A DNA stretch of 64,000 nt from Hyunsoonleella ulvae (GTDB lineage Bacteria > Bacteroidota > Bacteroidia > Flavobacteriales > Flavobacteriaceae), in the NCBI RefSeq assembly GCF_016827605.1, contig NZ_JAEPJQ010000002.1:558001-622000 (forward strand). Reading direction: 5' to 3'. The position numbers and the translations under genes were made by a program. Shown piece after piece: positions 28,580 through 38,660 of the stretch. Under the pieces are notes generated by a model, which did no database searches, was not told where the DNA came from, and saw only the letters and a list, made by a program, of their open reading frames with translations. Every line of letters begins with the position of its first letter. The stretch's first letter is position 1.

Positions 28580-30499
28580 TTAACTCACACGTATCGTTAT
28601 CACAATCCCCTCTTTATGGTCTTTATCAAAATAAGCTTCAATGGGAACAGCTTCTACTCCCGGCACCATATTAAACGTTCTGTTTTTAGCCATTTCCTTT
28701 ATATTTAAAGGTACATTGGCTTTTATAGACACCAATCCTTCTGGTTTTTGAATTGTGATTTCATGGTCTCCAACCACTGATACTTTCTCATGGTTAGGTG
28801 AGGCCACTGGCAATATAAAGGCTGTTCTCTCAACTATAGGTTGATTTGTTTTAACATAAATTTGCATGTCATCAACAGTACATTTGTAGGCAATTTCAAA
28901 ATCTGAAGCGGTGTCAGCTACAATATCACGCGTCTCGTTTTTAAGCTGAATCTCAGATTTCAACTTTATTTCCCCATCAACGTCAGACGATTCAATAATT
29001 GCAGTTAAATCGAATAAATTGGTATACCAAACATCGTCTTTAAAAGTTTCCACTCGTGGAGTTAAAGCAAAATCCTCCCCGGGTTGTACTTGCTGATTAT
29101 TCTTTTCTACCATATAATACACAGCCATACTTGCTGCGCACAATAAGCCTACTTTATTATGATACAATACTCCTAATGCACCTCCAGTAGCTTGACGATA
29201 ATCATTTTTGTAATGGTACTCCGCATCATATGCACTAACTGTTCCCCTCCAATCTCCTCTTGCAAAAAGAGACACATCTAAATCTTTAAAATGCGTTATA
29301 CCATCTGCAGTTACTCTTGGTAAGGCTGTATTTTTATTAATTTCTGGTAAATGCTCCCAATGGTCTAGTAAAAAAGTTAATGGCTTTGCATGTGTAAAAG
29401 TGTGGTGTATACATGGCAGTATTCCTGCTGAAACATAATGCGGACCTCCATGAATTAACCCACCTGAAGTGCATTGTTTTAACAGCTCTGAATTTTTTAC
29501 TGCTGCTGTACCAAAAGTAGGATTAATATGAGCCATTAAACCAAATGCGAGCTGGCTGCCATCACAGGTTCTACTGCCCCAGTAACTCCACTTATACATT
29601 CTGTTACCCCAGCTATTGTCCCAAGCTCCATCTGGTAACATAAACTCCAAATGGCTATTTAAAGATTTGGTTAGAATTTGCAGTAGCTCTTCGTCATTTT
29701 TTTTGAGTGCATACATTACCAAACTATTTAAAGTCTCCTCGACATTATACCCCAAATCTACACCGTGTAGGCCTTTTGCGCTTAATTTACTTGAACTCTT
29801 TTTACATTCTCCAAACAACAAACCTTCATTGGCTGTAAAATAGGCTTTTACCTCTGATGCCAATGTTTTACTCTTGGCTTTAAAGTCACCTCTACCTACT
29901 ACACCTCCAATTAAGTCCAGCCCATAAACCGCTGTTCCTGGATAATTAATATTAGTAAAGTCTATTGTAAACGTATCGTAAATATATTGCCCAGCCTTTT
30001 CAAGGCGTTCTGTCCATGCCACTCGCGTGCTTTCACCTAAAACATGTCCGTGATAATGCAGGGCTTCGGCCAAAGCAATAGCACCAAAAACAGTTATACC
30101 TTTCCACGATTTAGGGTTTTTGATAACTGTCCATGAGCCATCTTCTTGAGACACGTTATTTTCTGCCCAAAGCATTACTAATTTAGCACCCTCTACATAT
30201 TTTTGATCTCCTGTTTTATCTGCCATGTATAAAAATGGATAAACTGCATCCATACAGCGACCATGTATGTGCTCACAAGAGGGGCAATCTAACGCGCCGT
30301 GTAATTCTAAGTTTGAGGGGTTTATAATTTGTTGTTTTAACATGGCATCACTCCAGTCTTTTAACAAATCGGTAATTAAACTTTTAAATTCTAAAGAATG
30401 TTCTGGGTGGTTTTCGCAGGCATTAAATAATCCTGCAATTGGCAATGATAAACCTACACCTGCTAATGTTGATAGCTGAAGGAAGTTACGTCTTTTCAT
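28580..30499 (-). CDS. Tat-type lipoprotein, ulvan lyase/dehydratase-like (candidate)
   Basis: 639 residues. The N-terminus has a twin-arginine motif (KRRNFLQ) and a lipobox (LFNAC, Cys28), so it is probably exported folded and lipid-anchored. The first 400 residues look all-helical (toroid-like), with HGALDCPSCEHIHGRC near 67-82 and HHTFTHAK further on. The last 220 residues look like a beta-sandwich, as in heparinase-II/III-fold lyases. Beside two PL28 genes, it may correspond to the PL40 lyase or the oligosaccharide dehydratase (PDnc type) described for Formosa ulvan loci. That is recall plus context, not a demonstrated match. It has its own CAKG site 53 bp upstream. Confidence 0.5.
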   Translation of the reverse strand: MKRRNFLQLSTLAGVGLSLPIAGLFNACENHPEHSLEFKSLITDLLKDWSDAMLKQQIINPSNLELHGALDCPSCEHIHGRCMDAVYPFLYMADKTGDQKYVEGAKLVMLWAENNVSQEDGSWTVIKNPKSWKGITVFGAIALAEALHYHGHVLGESTRVAWTERLEKAGQYIYDTFTIDFTNINYPGTAVYGLDLIGGVVGRGDFKAKSKTLASEVKAYFTANEGLLFGECKKSSSKLSAKGLHGVDLGYNVEETLNSLVMYALKKNDEELLQILTKSLNSHLEFMLPDGAWDNSWGNRMYKWSYWGSRTCDGSQLAFGLMAHINPTFGTAAVKNSELLKQCTSGGLIHGGPHYVSAGILPCIHHTFTHAKPLTFLLDHWEHLPEINKNTALPRVTADGITHFKDLDVSLFARGDWRGTVSAYDAEYHYKNDYRQATGGALGVLYHNKVGLLCAASMAVYYMVEKNNQQVQPGEDFALTPRVETFKDDVWYTNLFDLTAIIESSDVDGEIKLKSEIQLKNETRDIVADTASDFEIAYKCTVDDMQIYVKTNQPIVERTAFILPVASPNHEKVSVVGDHEITIQKPEGLVSIKANVPLNIKEMAKNRTFNMVPGVEAVPIEAYFDKDHKEGIVITIRVS

Positions 30500-30551
30500 T
30501 TAGTAAATATTTAAACAGGTTGAATTTAAAAAGATAACTTTTATAAGCTAT

Positions 30552-30568
30552 CCTGTTTTGTCCTGTTA
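30552..30568 (-). promoter_or_regulatory. Tandem CAGG box
   Basis: In the gene direction it reads ACAGGACAAAACAGGATAG: two CAGG half-sites with a 10-bp period, 53 bp upstream of the Tat-type lipoprotein gene and directly beyond the terminator of the PL28 gene. Confidence 0.55.
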
Positions 30569-30572
30569 AAAA

Positions 30573-30609
30573 CTAAAAAAGCCAGAAACAAATTTGCTCT
30601 GGCTTTTAC
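30573..30609 (-). terminator. Rho-independent terminator of the long PL28 gene
   Basis: Inverted arms AAAAGCCAGA (30579-30588) and TCTGGCTTTT (30600-30609) form a stem that, on the minus strand, ends in a run of T. It sits 20 bp after the stop of the 669-residue lyase gene. Confidence 0.8.
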
Positions 30610-30629
30610 TTTCAATACTTTGAATATTT

Positions 30630-32639
30630 TTATTTAATAACAAGCTTTGTATGATATACTTTATTATCATCTGCAATAGCTTTCACTAAATAAACACCTG
30701 TTTTAAAAGTAGTACTTTCAACTTCCAAATCACTTCCGTTTGACTCATTTTGATAAATACGTTTTCCTAAAATACTATAAATTTCTACAGTCTTAACATT
30801 GTTGATGTTTTTTAATACAATTGTAAACCTTTCTTTTGCTGGATTAGGATATATATTCATTGAAGGAGTTTTTAGTTCTGCTCCAGAAACACTTAAAGTT
30901 TGACTAGTTGAAATAGCTTGCCATACACTTCTAGTATCTGATTCTGGAACTATACTATGTGTAACAGTTCCATCTACCTCTTGATACAAATATCTGCCAG
31001 CAGTCCTAGATTCGAATCTGTAGGTATCGTCGACATCATTATATTCAATCGTCCAAGTTTTATCTGTATCACTTGATGGTGCAGCTGCTCCTGTACTAAC
31101 AACACGATAGGCTCCTCCAGAAAAACCAGCACCCGTTGCACGTAATATTCCAACAGTTTCACTATCAATATTATAATACGCACCACTTTCAACGAAAGTC
31201 CAATGTGTGTTTTGAGCCTCACCTGAATTGGTCATGATAACTGGTTCAGCACTTGAACCTACAGCTGTGAGAAATTCCCCTGTGGCAACATTTCTTAATC
31301 TAAAAACGTCATCAGAAGGCGGTGTACCAGAATTGTCTACAACTTCCTCTCTTTGATAGGTTGTATTTGCCCATCTTATTTGAGCGCGACCTCCTCTTAC
31401 TCTATATACTCCATATCTTATACCAGATTCTGTACCTCTCTCTGGATCTGGAATATTAAAATTAAAAGCGTCTCCACCTATTATTGCATCGCAATAATGA
31501 ATTTTCTTTGTAGCATCACTTGGATCCACCCTAAAACCAACTTCTAGTTCAAAATCAATTTCCGCATTTTTGTCTACTCTCTTTAGAAAAACAACTTCCC
31601 GACCACTACCTGATCCGCCACGTTCCAAGATACGCTCGGCATAAATATCAAATGCTACTTGCTTGTCTGCATTTATTCCAGTGCCATAAACAGGATGTGC
31701 TCTATATAAACAAATGGCAGGATCTGGTGGACCACCACCTCCTGTATGTTTACCTTTGGCTTGCGCAATGTATGTTCCATCTTGACTAAAACTGCCAGCA
31801 TCGCCTACCTCTAAAATCCTAAATGTTCCCGTGAATCTTGCATAACTCCCTACACCCGTTTCTCCAGATCTAGGTAAAGAACGTTCTATTCTAGGCTGTA
31901 AGGTGTTTGGTGCATCCCAATGGTTGGAGCCAGCAGTAATATTATAAACACCCCAATCTTTCCCATTAACATTACTTTCTGAGTAATCGGAGTAACAACT
32001 TCTATCATCCGCAGTCCCCACGTTAACAGACCCTGGTATATCTACATTTCTGGTACTATTGTTTTCGAACTCACCAGAAGCTGGGCAATTTAAATCTGTG
32101 CTCGTATCTTCATCTGGAGCTATAACTACAGGGATTTCCACAAAAGGAATGAGCTCCCAATTACTTCTATCATCTGTTGCTGCAACTGAAACATGAGTTA
32201 CCGTTCCATTAGCATCATGATACATAAACCTACCACTATTACCTGATTGAAATCTATAGGTGTCATCCGTTGTATTATGTTGTATCGTCCACACTTTATC
32301 AGCATCAGTTGCTGGAGAAGCTTTAGTTGTACTAACAACTACAAAAGGGCCTCCTGGACCTCCAGAACCTGGTGCACGTAATATTCCTAAGATTTCGCTG
32401 TCAATGTTATAAAATGCTCCGGTTTCCACAAACGTAAAATGAGTGCTTTGATCTTCTTCTCCTAAATTTGTCATAGTAACTGCAGTGGCACTTGAACCTG
32501 TATCTGTTAAAAATAGCCCAGTTTCTACATTTCTTAATCTAAAGATGTCATCAGAAGGTGGCGCATCTTGAGCTGTTATGGAAAGTGAACATAACGTAGA
32601 AAAGAAAAACAATATTGGTTTAAAGGTAATTTTTTTCAT
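30630..32639 (-). CDS. PL28 ulvan lyase, long form with two beta-trefoil-like modules and T9SS tail
   Basis: 669 residues. Parts in order: signal peptide (to about 23), a beta-trefoil/ricin-like module (about 32-163), the PL28 catalytic domain (about 174-430), a second module (about 445-575), and a T9SS type-A sorting tail (about 594-669, starting [12 protein letters not shown]). The catalytic domain carries the landmarks I recall for PL28 ulvan lyases of Nonlabens and Formosa: [33 protein letters not shown] and [14 protein letters not shown]. It should cleave ulvan endolytically by beta-elimination between rhamnose-3-sulfate and uronate. The modules probably bind polysaccharide. It has its own upstream CAGG site and downstream terminator. 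Confidence 0.88.
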   Translation of the reverse strand: MKKITFKPILFFFSTLCSLSITAQDAPPSDDIFRLRNVETGLFLTDTGSSATAVTMTNLGEEDQSTHFTFVETGAFYNIDSEILGILRAPGSGGPGGPFVVVSTTKASPATDADKVWTIQHNTTDDTYRFQSGNSGRFMYHDANGTVTHVSVAATDDRSNWELIPFVEIPVVIAPDEDTSTDLNCPASGEFENNSTRNVDIPGSVNVGTADDRSCYSDYSESNVNGKDWGVYNITAGSNHWDAPNTLQPRIERSLPRSGETGVGSYARFTGTFRILEVGDAGSFSQDGTYIAQAKGKHTGGGGPPDPAICLYRAHPVYGTGINADKQVAFDIYAERILERGGSGSGREVVFLKRVDKNAEIDFELEVGFRVDPSDATKKIHYCDAIIGGDAFNFNIPDPERGTESGIRYGVYRVRGGRAQIRWANTTYQREEVVDNSGTPPSDDVFRLRNVATGEFLTAVGSSAEPVIMTNSGEAQNTHWTFVESGAYYNIDSETVGILRATGAGFSGGAYRVVSTGAAAPSSDTDKTWTIEYNDVDDTYRFESRTAGRYLYQEVDGTVTHSIVPESDTRSVWQAISTSQTLSVSGAELKTPSMNIYPNPAKERFTIVLKNINNVKTVEIYSILGKRIYQNESNGSDLEVESTTFKTGVYLVKAIADDNKVYHTKLVIK

Positions 32640-32712
32640 AACTGTTGAGCATTTATTATGTTGATATTAAAACAAATAGCACGTAAAACTATTGACTGCA
32701 GATTAAAAAGGT

Positions 32713-32729
32713 ATCCTGACCTATCCTGC
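32713..32729 (-). promoter_or_regulatory. Tandem CAGG box
   Basis: In the gene direction it reads GCAGGATAGGTCAGGATAC: CAGGAT twice, 10 bp apart. It lies about 74 bp upstream of the long PL28 gene. Confidence 0.55.
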
Positions 32730-32799
32730 TCATTGACAACTGAACTTATAACTCAAAAGAAAAAATCAATTTAACAGACAACCATATTAGATGGTAGAA

Positions 32800-34368
32800 T
32801 TATTGTAAAATCAATTTAGAATAGAACACTTTATTATCTACTGAAAAAGCTTCAACCAAATAAATGCCTGTTTCAAATCCGGAGTTCTCAACTTCTAAAA
32901 CATTACTATTTGGTAAGTTTTGATACACTCGTTTTCCTAAAATATTATAAATATGAACACGCTTCATAGTATTAATATTTTGAAAGATTATAGTAAATCT
33001 ATCTTGTGCTGGGTTAGGATATATTTTTATTGAAGCGGATAGTTTTTCTTGATTAGAAACACCCAATGGCTCATTTTTTAAATTAGCTTTCCATTTACTT
33101 CTACTATCAGTTTCTGAAGCAAAAGAATGGGTAACATCCCCATTTGTATCATGGTATAAGAATCTACCGCTACCAGATTCAAACCTAAATGTATCATCTG
33201 AGTTGTTGTAATGAATTATCCAAATTTTATCACTTGTACTTTCTGGAGAAGGTCTTTCAGTACTTAAAATAACATAAGGGCCTCCTGGACCTCCAGAACC
33301 TGGAGCACGCAATATCCCCAAAGTTTCACTATCAATATTAAAAAATGCACCACTGTTAACAAAAGTCCAATGTGTGTTTTGCGCTTCATCAGAATCACTC
33401 ATTGTAACTGGTGTAGCGGGTAGTCCTGCATCGGTTAAAAATTGACCACTAGCAACATTTTCCAAACTATAAATCCCTTCTGTTAAATCTGGATCATCAT
33501 TTTCTATAGGTTCTGCTTCTACTTCCTCCATCTCGTAAGTTGTATTGGCCCACCTGATTTGAGCTCTACCGCCTTTAACCCTGTAGGCTCCATATCTAAT
33601 ACCTGACTGCAAACCCCTTTCTGGCTCTGGAATGTTCCAATTAAAAACTTGCCCGCCAATAACGGCATCAGCATAATGTATTTTTTTTGAAGGATTGTTT
33701 GGGTCTGCCCTAAAACCTACCTCCAGTTCAACATTAGTGGGTACATCTCTGGGAATATTGGTTAAATAAGTATATTCTCTAAACCCTTCTCGGTTAACAA
33801 TTTGCTCTCTATAAATATCGAAAGACACCTGTACATTACTGTTAACTCCTGTACCATATATTGGTAACGCCAAATATAAACAAATAGCAGGATCGGGTGA
33901 TCCTCCGCCTCCTGTATGCTTCCCTTTGGCTTGCATGAAATAACTACCATCTTGACTTAGAACACCTCCTCCAAAAACATTACCGACTTCAAGGATTCTA
34001 ACTGTTCCTGTAAATCTTGCATAACTACCTACGCCTGTAGTTTGAGATCTGGGTAAAGAACGTTCTATTCTAGGTTGTAAAGATTCAGGAAAATGGTTTG
34101 AATCTACTGTTATGTTGTATACTCCCCAAGTATTGTTATAAACATTACTTTCTGAATAATCAGCATAACAACTTCTATCATCAATAGTCCCTACATTAAC
34201 AGGGTTTGGTAAATCTGATGAGGTTCTAGTTTCATTTCTAAATTCATTAGATGCTGGACAGCTGAGATCTGAACTCGTATCTTCATCAGGGGCTGTTTGT
34301 GCTGTAAGACAAAGTGAAGAGATTTTAAAACCACAAAACAATAAAAATCTAAAAGTATTTTTTTTCAT
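32800..34368 (-). CDS. PL28 ulvan lyase, short form with one beta-trefoil-like module and T9SS tail
   Basis: 522 residues: signal peptide to about 23, PL28 catalytic domain (about 25-275), one beta-trefoil-like module (about 290-435), and a T9SS type-A tail (from [12 protein letters not shown]). The catalytic landmarks match the 669-residue neighbour: [33 protein letters not shown] and [14 protein letters not shown]. Unlike the neighbour there is no N-terminal module. Its single module is closest to the N-terminal module of the long form, and a 26-bp DNA stretch is identical between them (32347-32372 and 33278-33303). It is probably secreted to the surface. No CAKG-type box was found in its 161-bp upstream region. 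Confidence 0.88.
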   Translation of the reverse strand: MKKNTFRFLLFCGFKISSLCLTAQTAPDEDTSSDLSCPASNEFRNETRTSSDLPNPVNVGTIDDRSCYADYSESNVYNNTWGVYNITVDSNHFPESLQPRIERSLPRSQTTGVGSYARFTGTVRILEVGNVFGGGVLSQDGSYFMQAKGKHTGGGGSPDPAICLYLALPIYGTGVNSNVQVSFDIYREQIVNREGFREYTYLTNIPRDVPTNVELEVGFRADPNNPSKKIHYADAVIGGQVFNWNIPEPERGLQSGIRYGAYRVKGGRAQIRWANTTYEMEEVEAEPIENDDPDLTEGIYSLENVASGQFLTDAGLPATPVTMSDSDEAQNTHWTFVNSGAFFNIDSETLGILRAPGSGGPGGPYVILSTERPSPESTSDKIWIIHYNNSDDTFRFESGSGRFLYHDTNGDVTHSFASETDSRSKWKANLKNEPLGVSNQEKLSASIKIYPNPAQDRFTIIFQNINTMKRVHIYNILGKRVYQNLPNSNVLEVENSGFETGIYLVEAFSVDNKVFYSKLILQ

Positions 34369-34529
34369 AGCTGCCTAAGTATGCTGTTCAAAAACAGTGA
34401 GTATTGTAAAATTCATACAAACCTATTAAAATAGTAGACTTAGCTTTAATATTTTAGTTTAATGAGCCAATATTTCGCTAAAAAACAAAACTTTAACAAA
34501 TCTTACTTAAAACAACCATAAACGAATGA

Positions 34530-37500
34530 TTAATACGTTATTTGCCTCAAAACCACAGGCCCAATTAATCCAGAAGCCTCTAGTTCAGTTTCATTTCTCT
34601 TAGGTGGATTGGTCGTCCAAGTTTTCTTTTGATCCTTTGATCTGGAGTTATCAAAAATGAGTTGATTACGCCACGTATTGGTTACCTTAATTTCAAAAGT
34701 ATTTTCTCCTTTTCGGACAAACTCTGAGATGTTGAATTCAAACGGTGGTGACCATTTTACACCAACCTTTTTATCATTACACCAAATTTCTGCTATGTTT
34801 GCCACATCTCCTAAATCTAGAATTGTATGTTTACCAATCTCATCTAAATTGATTGCTTTTGAATAAGTCACTGTACCTGAATAATGTTTTACAGCCTCAT
34901 TTTCAAGTGCAGTTAAAGATTTTAATTCAGAGACTTCTAAGATATTTGGAGTGTCCCAACCTCCTTCAAAAGATAGTTTCCAATTATTTTGAAGCAATAT
35001 TTCTTCAACAGAAATTTCTTTTCTTGCTTCTTTTTCATTTTGATGAAATACATACTTACCAGACATAGACGCCACAAAATCGTCATCCTTCCAAGTTAAT
35101 TGAGGAACAACTTCCTGCTCTTGAATTTTAGACCACCCCGTTTCAGTATTTAATATAACTTTACTATTGTGAGCTACTTTTGAAGCCAAAGGCTTTTTAT
35201 CATTTTTTGAAAACACTACGATAGCACTTCCATTTGATGCCAATGGTAATGCTATATTAGTTCTGTCTTCTGAAGTTTTCCAAATTTTAGCATCTTGTTG
35301 TTCTCCTGTAAATGCATCCCAAATTTGAGGAGAGAGGTCATTAACTCTAAAACTCAACGCTAAATTTACAGGTTTATCTTCTTTTGAAGCTACAAAATAA
35401 ATATTAGCATCATCTATTTCTCGATGTATCCAATTAACATCTATACCTTGAGGCACAATCACATCTGGAGCAATACTTTCTTCCTTTAAAACAGCCTCCA
35501 GAGTTTTACCCCAATACACTTTTCCTTTGCCTACTTGTTTCACACCACTTTTAGAGGTTCCCCATAGTTTATCCGAAATAGACTTAAGTTCTTTTAAATC
35601 ATCCTCATCATCCATCAAACTAGGAGAATCCACAGGTTTGTTACCTAAAATTACTGCACCGCCTTCAACTAATTCCCCTAACTTCTTTATTGTGGACAAT
35701 AACATTTCTTCAGAGTCCCTCAACATAATAATACGATAATCCCCAGCATCTTCAACATGTATCTTATTATCGCTTACACTTAACTTCTCCTGTAAAATTT
35801 CAGCATTTAAATAATCAAATCGATAACCTTCAGGAAAATCATCTAAATCAAAAGGTGGACGCTCATAATGATCGCCATAATACCATAACACGTCTGCCAC
35901 ATATTCGCCTTGTTGCAATACGTATTGGTTTCTGCTTAAATAATCTATCCAATATGGCATATATTTCCACCACGTTTGCTGCCTTACCAAAGGAAACCCA
36001 ATATGTCCACCAAAACTAGAGCCAGGATATACATCTGTTTGCGGTGTATGCGAAAAGGTATGAAATACGAGATGGTTCACACCTTTAGCAAAATTATAAT
36101 CTATTAAATATTTTACAGAAAAAGGATGCTCATTCCACTTTACACCAACTTGTGTACACGCCTCTGCTGCCAAGACAGGCTTGTTGTACAAATGTGTAGC
36201 CGAAGCGGCGTTGTATATTGGTTTTGCATATTCATTTTGTACAGATGGTGCTGAAGGATACCAAAACTCAGTCATTGGCACATCACTTACGCCATAATAT
36301 CGCATTGGGTCTATGGGCAATACTTCACCTCCAGCACCTTCGGTATATACCTCAGCACCCATATCGTGAGCCACAGTTGCAAAATGCTTGAAAAAATTAT
36401 CAATAAACACCTCATCCATGGTATGGCGTAAATCTCTTAAAAACTTAGTTGTTTTTTCAGGACTTTCTACAATATATCCCATTGTAGCTGGCAAATAAGA
36501 TTTCATACTGTAACCTCTACGTGATTCAAATTCGGTAAACATATCTTCAGAATTCATCGTCCAAGTAGGCACATGACTTTCCCAACTATCTATTAACAAC
36601 CCATGCAACTTTCCATTACCTATTGGTCCACCATCTTTAATTAAATCTCCAATCATACCATTACGCAAATGGTTTTCTATAGCTAATTTATCTAGTTTAC
36701 TAGATTCCCAACCAGTAGCTTCAGGAACTGCTGGTTTATTGGTTAAGCGCATATTTATATGCCCAAAACGTACAATAGTCCAATTGCCTTCTGGAACATC
36801 CCAAATTAATTTACCATCAGCAGACAGATTATTAGTTAAGTTGATGATGTTTTCAGTATTTATAATCGTATTTTCAGCATAATCATATTGTACATCTTTT
36901 TCAAGACGTCTTAAAACTTTAGCTGCTTTGGCTTCGCGATTGTGTAATTTTGGTTTTGCACTTAATCGGATAAATTCTGGAGCTATTTTATGCTTCCCTT
37001 CAAAAGTGAAAATGAATTCTGATGAAGTTGTTTCTGGGATCGTTAAGGTAAGATGCTTACGCCTATCATTCCAATTGGCATCAGGTAAATTTATAGTTGC
37101 TACTTCTGTTAATTTATTTTCAATATATGCTTCCACCTTAAGATCTACATCTATCACAGGATATTCTGTACCCATGATAATATGGCGTAATTGTGGAAAT
37201 TTGATAGTTCTTAAAGTTACTGGACTATCAAAAGTTGTTTTTACCCAAGTATCTTGACTATTTACTTTTGAAATACCTTGAGCCCTGTACTCTTCTAAAA
37301 GTTTATCTAATCGCGTTGATTTGCGTGTTACTATGATTGTTGAATTGGGGTTAAAAATATCCTTCCATGGCACTACCTTATTATTCGTTTCTATTTTAGA
37401 AGGATTAAAAGGTTTTATATCATCACCTTCAACTGTTGGGAAAGCCAATACTTGAATATCTTTATAATCGTAATCTGGAGTATGGTACAAAGTATCTATT

Positions 37501-37997
37501 TGTAAAACGTCTTCAAACTTTTGATTTCCAGAAACATGATACGTTGTTTCCACAATTTCACGTTGTGCTTCTTCAACAGGTACCCAAGGTCCTCCCGTCA
37601 TAGACCAACCTGGGCAATTTTGCATAGTAAATTTTAAACCCAAACGTTCACATTCATTTGCAGCATGACGAATCATATCTTCCCATTCAGGCGATAATAT
37701 TTTTATAGGCTGCACATTAGGGTAAGGCCTACCCGCTTTATTAAACAAGTGAACACCTTGTAATCCTGCATCTTTTATAGCTTCTAAATCTAGCGTTAAG
37801 CCTTGTTTACTAATATTATTTCCATTTAGGTGAAACCAAGTTTCTGGTCGGTATTGTAATGCGGGCGATTTAAAATTTATTGATAATTCTTTTAAACCAA
37901 TAGAAGATAACTCCTTATTATCCTTACTAGAATGGTTACATCCTAAAAGTAAAATTTGCAACAGTAAAAACAGAATAAAGGAAAAGTAAAATTTCAT
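34530..37997 (-). CDS. GH106-type alpha-L-rhamnosidase (lipoprotein), second copy
   Basis: 1155 residues with a lipoprotein signal ending LLLGC (Cys20). GH106 landmarks: ETWFHLNGNNISKQGLTLDL (52-71), QNCPGWSMTGGPW (126-138), and the candidate catalytic pair E473 (DSWESHVPTW) and E612 (LAAEACT). The C-terminus carries a galactose-binding-like sandwich (WCNDKKVGVKWSPPFEFNIS). It is well diverged from the GH106 at 5105-8338, so different linkages or sulfation states are likely targets. It is the right-most gene of the carbohydrate locus and has a CAGG site 54 bp upstream. Confidence 0.88.
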   Translation of the reverse strand: MKFYFSFILFLLLQILLLGCNHSSKDNKELSSIGLKELSINFKSPALQYRPETWFHLNGNNISKQGLTLDLEAIKDAGLQGVHLFNKAGRPYPNVQPIKILSPEWEDMIRHAANECERLGLKFTMQNCPGWSMTGGPWVPVEEAQREIVETTYHVSGNQKFEDVLQIDTLYHTPDYDYKDIQVLAFPTVEGDDIKPFNPSKIETNNKVVPWKDIFNPNSTIIVTRKSTRLDKLLEEYRAQGISKVNSQDTWVKTTFDSPVTLRTIKFPQLRHIIMGTEYPVIDVDLKVEAYIENKLTEVATINLPDANWNDRRKHLTLTIPETTSSEFIFTFEGKHKIAPEFIRLSAKPKLHNREAKAAKVLRRLEKDVQYDYAENTIINTENIINLTNNLSADGKLIWDVPEGNWTIVRFGHINMRLTNKPAVPEATGWESSKLDKLAIENHLRNGMIGDLIKDGGPIGNGKLHGLLIDSWESHVPTWTMNSEDMFTEFESRRGYSMKSYLPATMGYIVESPEKTTKFLRDLRHTMDEVFIDNFFKHFATVAHDMGAEVYTEGAGGEVLPIDPMRYYGVSDVPMTEFWYPSAPSVQNEYAKPIYNAASATHLYNKPVLAAEACTQVGVKWNEHPFSVKYLIDYNFAKGVNHLVFHTFSHTPQTDVYPGSSFGGHIGFPLVRQQTWWKYMPYWIDYLSRNQYVLQQGEYVADVLWYYGDHYERPPFDLDDFPEGYRFDYLNAEILQEKLSVSDNKIHVEDAGDYRIIMLRDSEEMLLSTIKKLGELVEGGAVILGNKPVDSPSLMDDEDDLKELKSISDKLWGTSKSGVKQVGKGKVYWGKTLEAVLKEESIAPDVIVPQGIDVNWIHREIDDANIYFVASKEDKPVNLALSFRVNDLSPQIWDAFTGEQQDAKIWKTSEDRTNIALPLASNGSAIVVFSKNDKKPLASKVAHNSKVILNTETGWSKIQEQEVVPQLTWKDDDFVASMSGKYVFHQNEKEARKEISVEEILLQNNWKLSFEGGWDTPNILEVSELKSLTALENEAVKHYSGTVTYSKAINLDEIGKHTILDLGDVANIAEIWCNDKKVGVKWSPPFEFNISEFVRKGENTFEIKVTNTWRNQLIFDNSRSKDQKKTWTTNPPKRNETELEASGLIGPVVLRQITY

Positions 37998-38050
37998 AAT
38001 TATAGTCTGGATTCTAGCATAACAAGATTATCAATAATTTACTAAAAACC

Positions 38051-38067
38051 ATCCTGTATAGACCTGT
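38051..38067 (-). promoter_or_regulatory. Tandem CAGG box
   Basis: In the gene direction it reads ACAGGTCTATACAGGATGG: two CAGG half-sites with a 10-bp period, 54 bp upstream of the GH106 gene. A near-match to the -7 box (TAATCTTG) follows about 20 bp downstream. Confidence 0.55.
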
Positions 38068-38110
38068 AAGCCTTGAATAAACAGGTAAGTTAGAATTATA
38101 AATAAGTATG

Positions 38111-38186
38111 AAGGGGTTAAGGATAAATCCCCCCTTTACTTTATATATTGGAAAAGGTATAGGATACTGATACATCTTCAGTATCC
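38111..38186. repeat. Two short inverted repeats between tRNA-Pro and GH106 gene
   Basis: AAGGGG (38111-38116) pairs with CCCCTT (38131-38136). A perfect 9-bp pair, GGATACTGA (38162-38170) and TCAGTATCC (38178-38186), has a 7-nt loop. Neither is followed by a T run in a direction that would end a known gene, so their role is unclear. Confidence 0.5.
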
Positions 38187-38230
38187 ATATTGATGTGTGA
38201 TAAACGACTCATCTGTGGTACTGATACAAA

Positions 38231-38262
38231 TAAAAATGCCCAACTTCTATGAAGCCGGGCAT
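38231..38262 (-). terminator. Terminator of tRNA-Pro
   Basis: The arms at 38236-38247 and 38251-38262 form a stem (10 of 12 pairs) with a 3-nt loop. On the minus strand it is followed by TTTTTA. It starts 8 bp after the tRNA 3' end. Confidence 0.8.
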
Positions 38263-38269
38263 CTGGTTG

Positions 38270-38344
38270 TCGGGATGACAGGATTTGAACCTGCGACCAC
38301 ACGGCCCCCAGCCGTGTACGCTAACCGGACTGCGCCACATCCCG
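38270..38344 (-). tRNA. tRNA-Pro (anticodon GGG)
   Basis: The minus strand folds as a cloverleaf. The acceptor stem CGGGATG (38344-38338) pairs with CATCCCG (38277-38271), with discriminator A at 38270. The anticodon arm is CACGG, loop CTGGGGG, CCGTG, giving anticodon GGG. The T arm contains GGTTCAAATCC. The CCA end is not encoded. The 75-nt length is normal. Confidence 0.96.
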
Positions 38345-38543
38345 TTTTAAAATCAGCTTTCAAAGAAACTATTTTTTTAAATAATTACAAACTTGTATGT
38401 TGTTTAAATTGCAAATAAGTCACAGAAAAATTTTAGCTTGAAGTGACTTTGGCAAATAGGCACGCTTAGGGATTGCAGCGGTATCCTTTTGTTTATTTAT
38501 TAATAAGACTAACTTGAAACCTTACACTGTAAACATATTATGG

Positions 38544-38563
38544 ATTCCTGCCTTCGCAGGAAT
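38544..38563. repeat. Hairpin repeat ending GGAATGACA
   Basis: ATTCCTGC and GCAGGAAT pair around a CTTC loop, followed by GACA. The same design (ATTCCCGT, TTTC, ACGGGAAT, then GACA) occurs at 59553-59572. It looks like a dispersed palindromic intergenic repeat. Confidence 0.6.
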
Positions 38564-38660
38564 GACAAAACAAAAGACCTACCGGCAGGAAGGCCCGACC
38601 GAAGCGATTCTGCAAGGTTTACTAAAAAATCTTATAGGTGTGAGCGTAGAAAACGCCCAA

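Noticed and set aside
34369-34529. Possible CAKG box upstream of the short PL28 gene.
   Set aside because: The candidates there (such as TCATA and ACCTA) have the wrong spacing. The gene may be controlled differently.
38197-38418. A 73-codon plus-strand frame.
   Set aside because: It runs across the tRNA-Pro gene and its terminator on the opposite strand and has no recognisable protein features.
38544-38563. Hairpin repeats as part of a CRISPR array.
   Set aside because: Copies are single and thousands of bases apart, with no spacer pattern and no cas genes.
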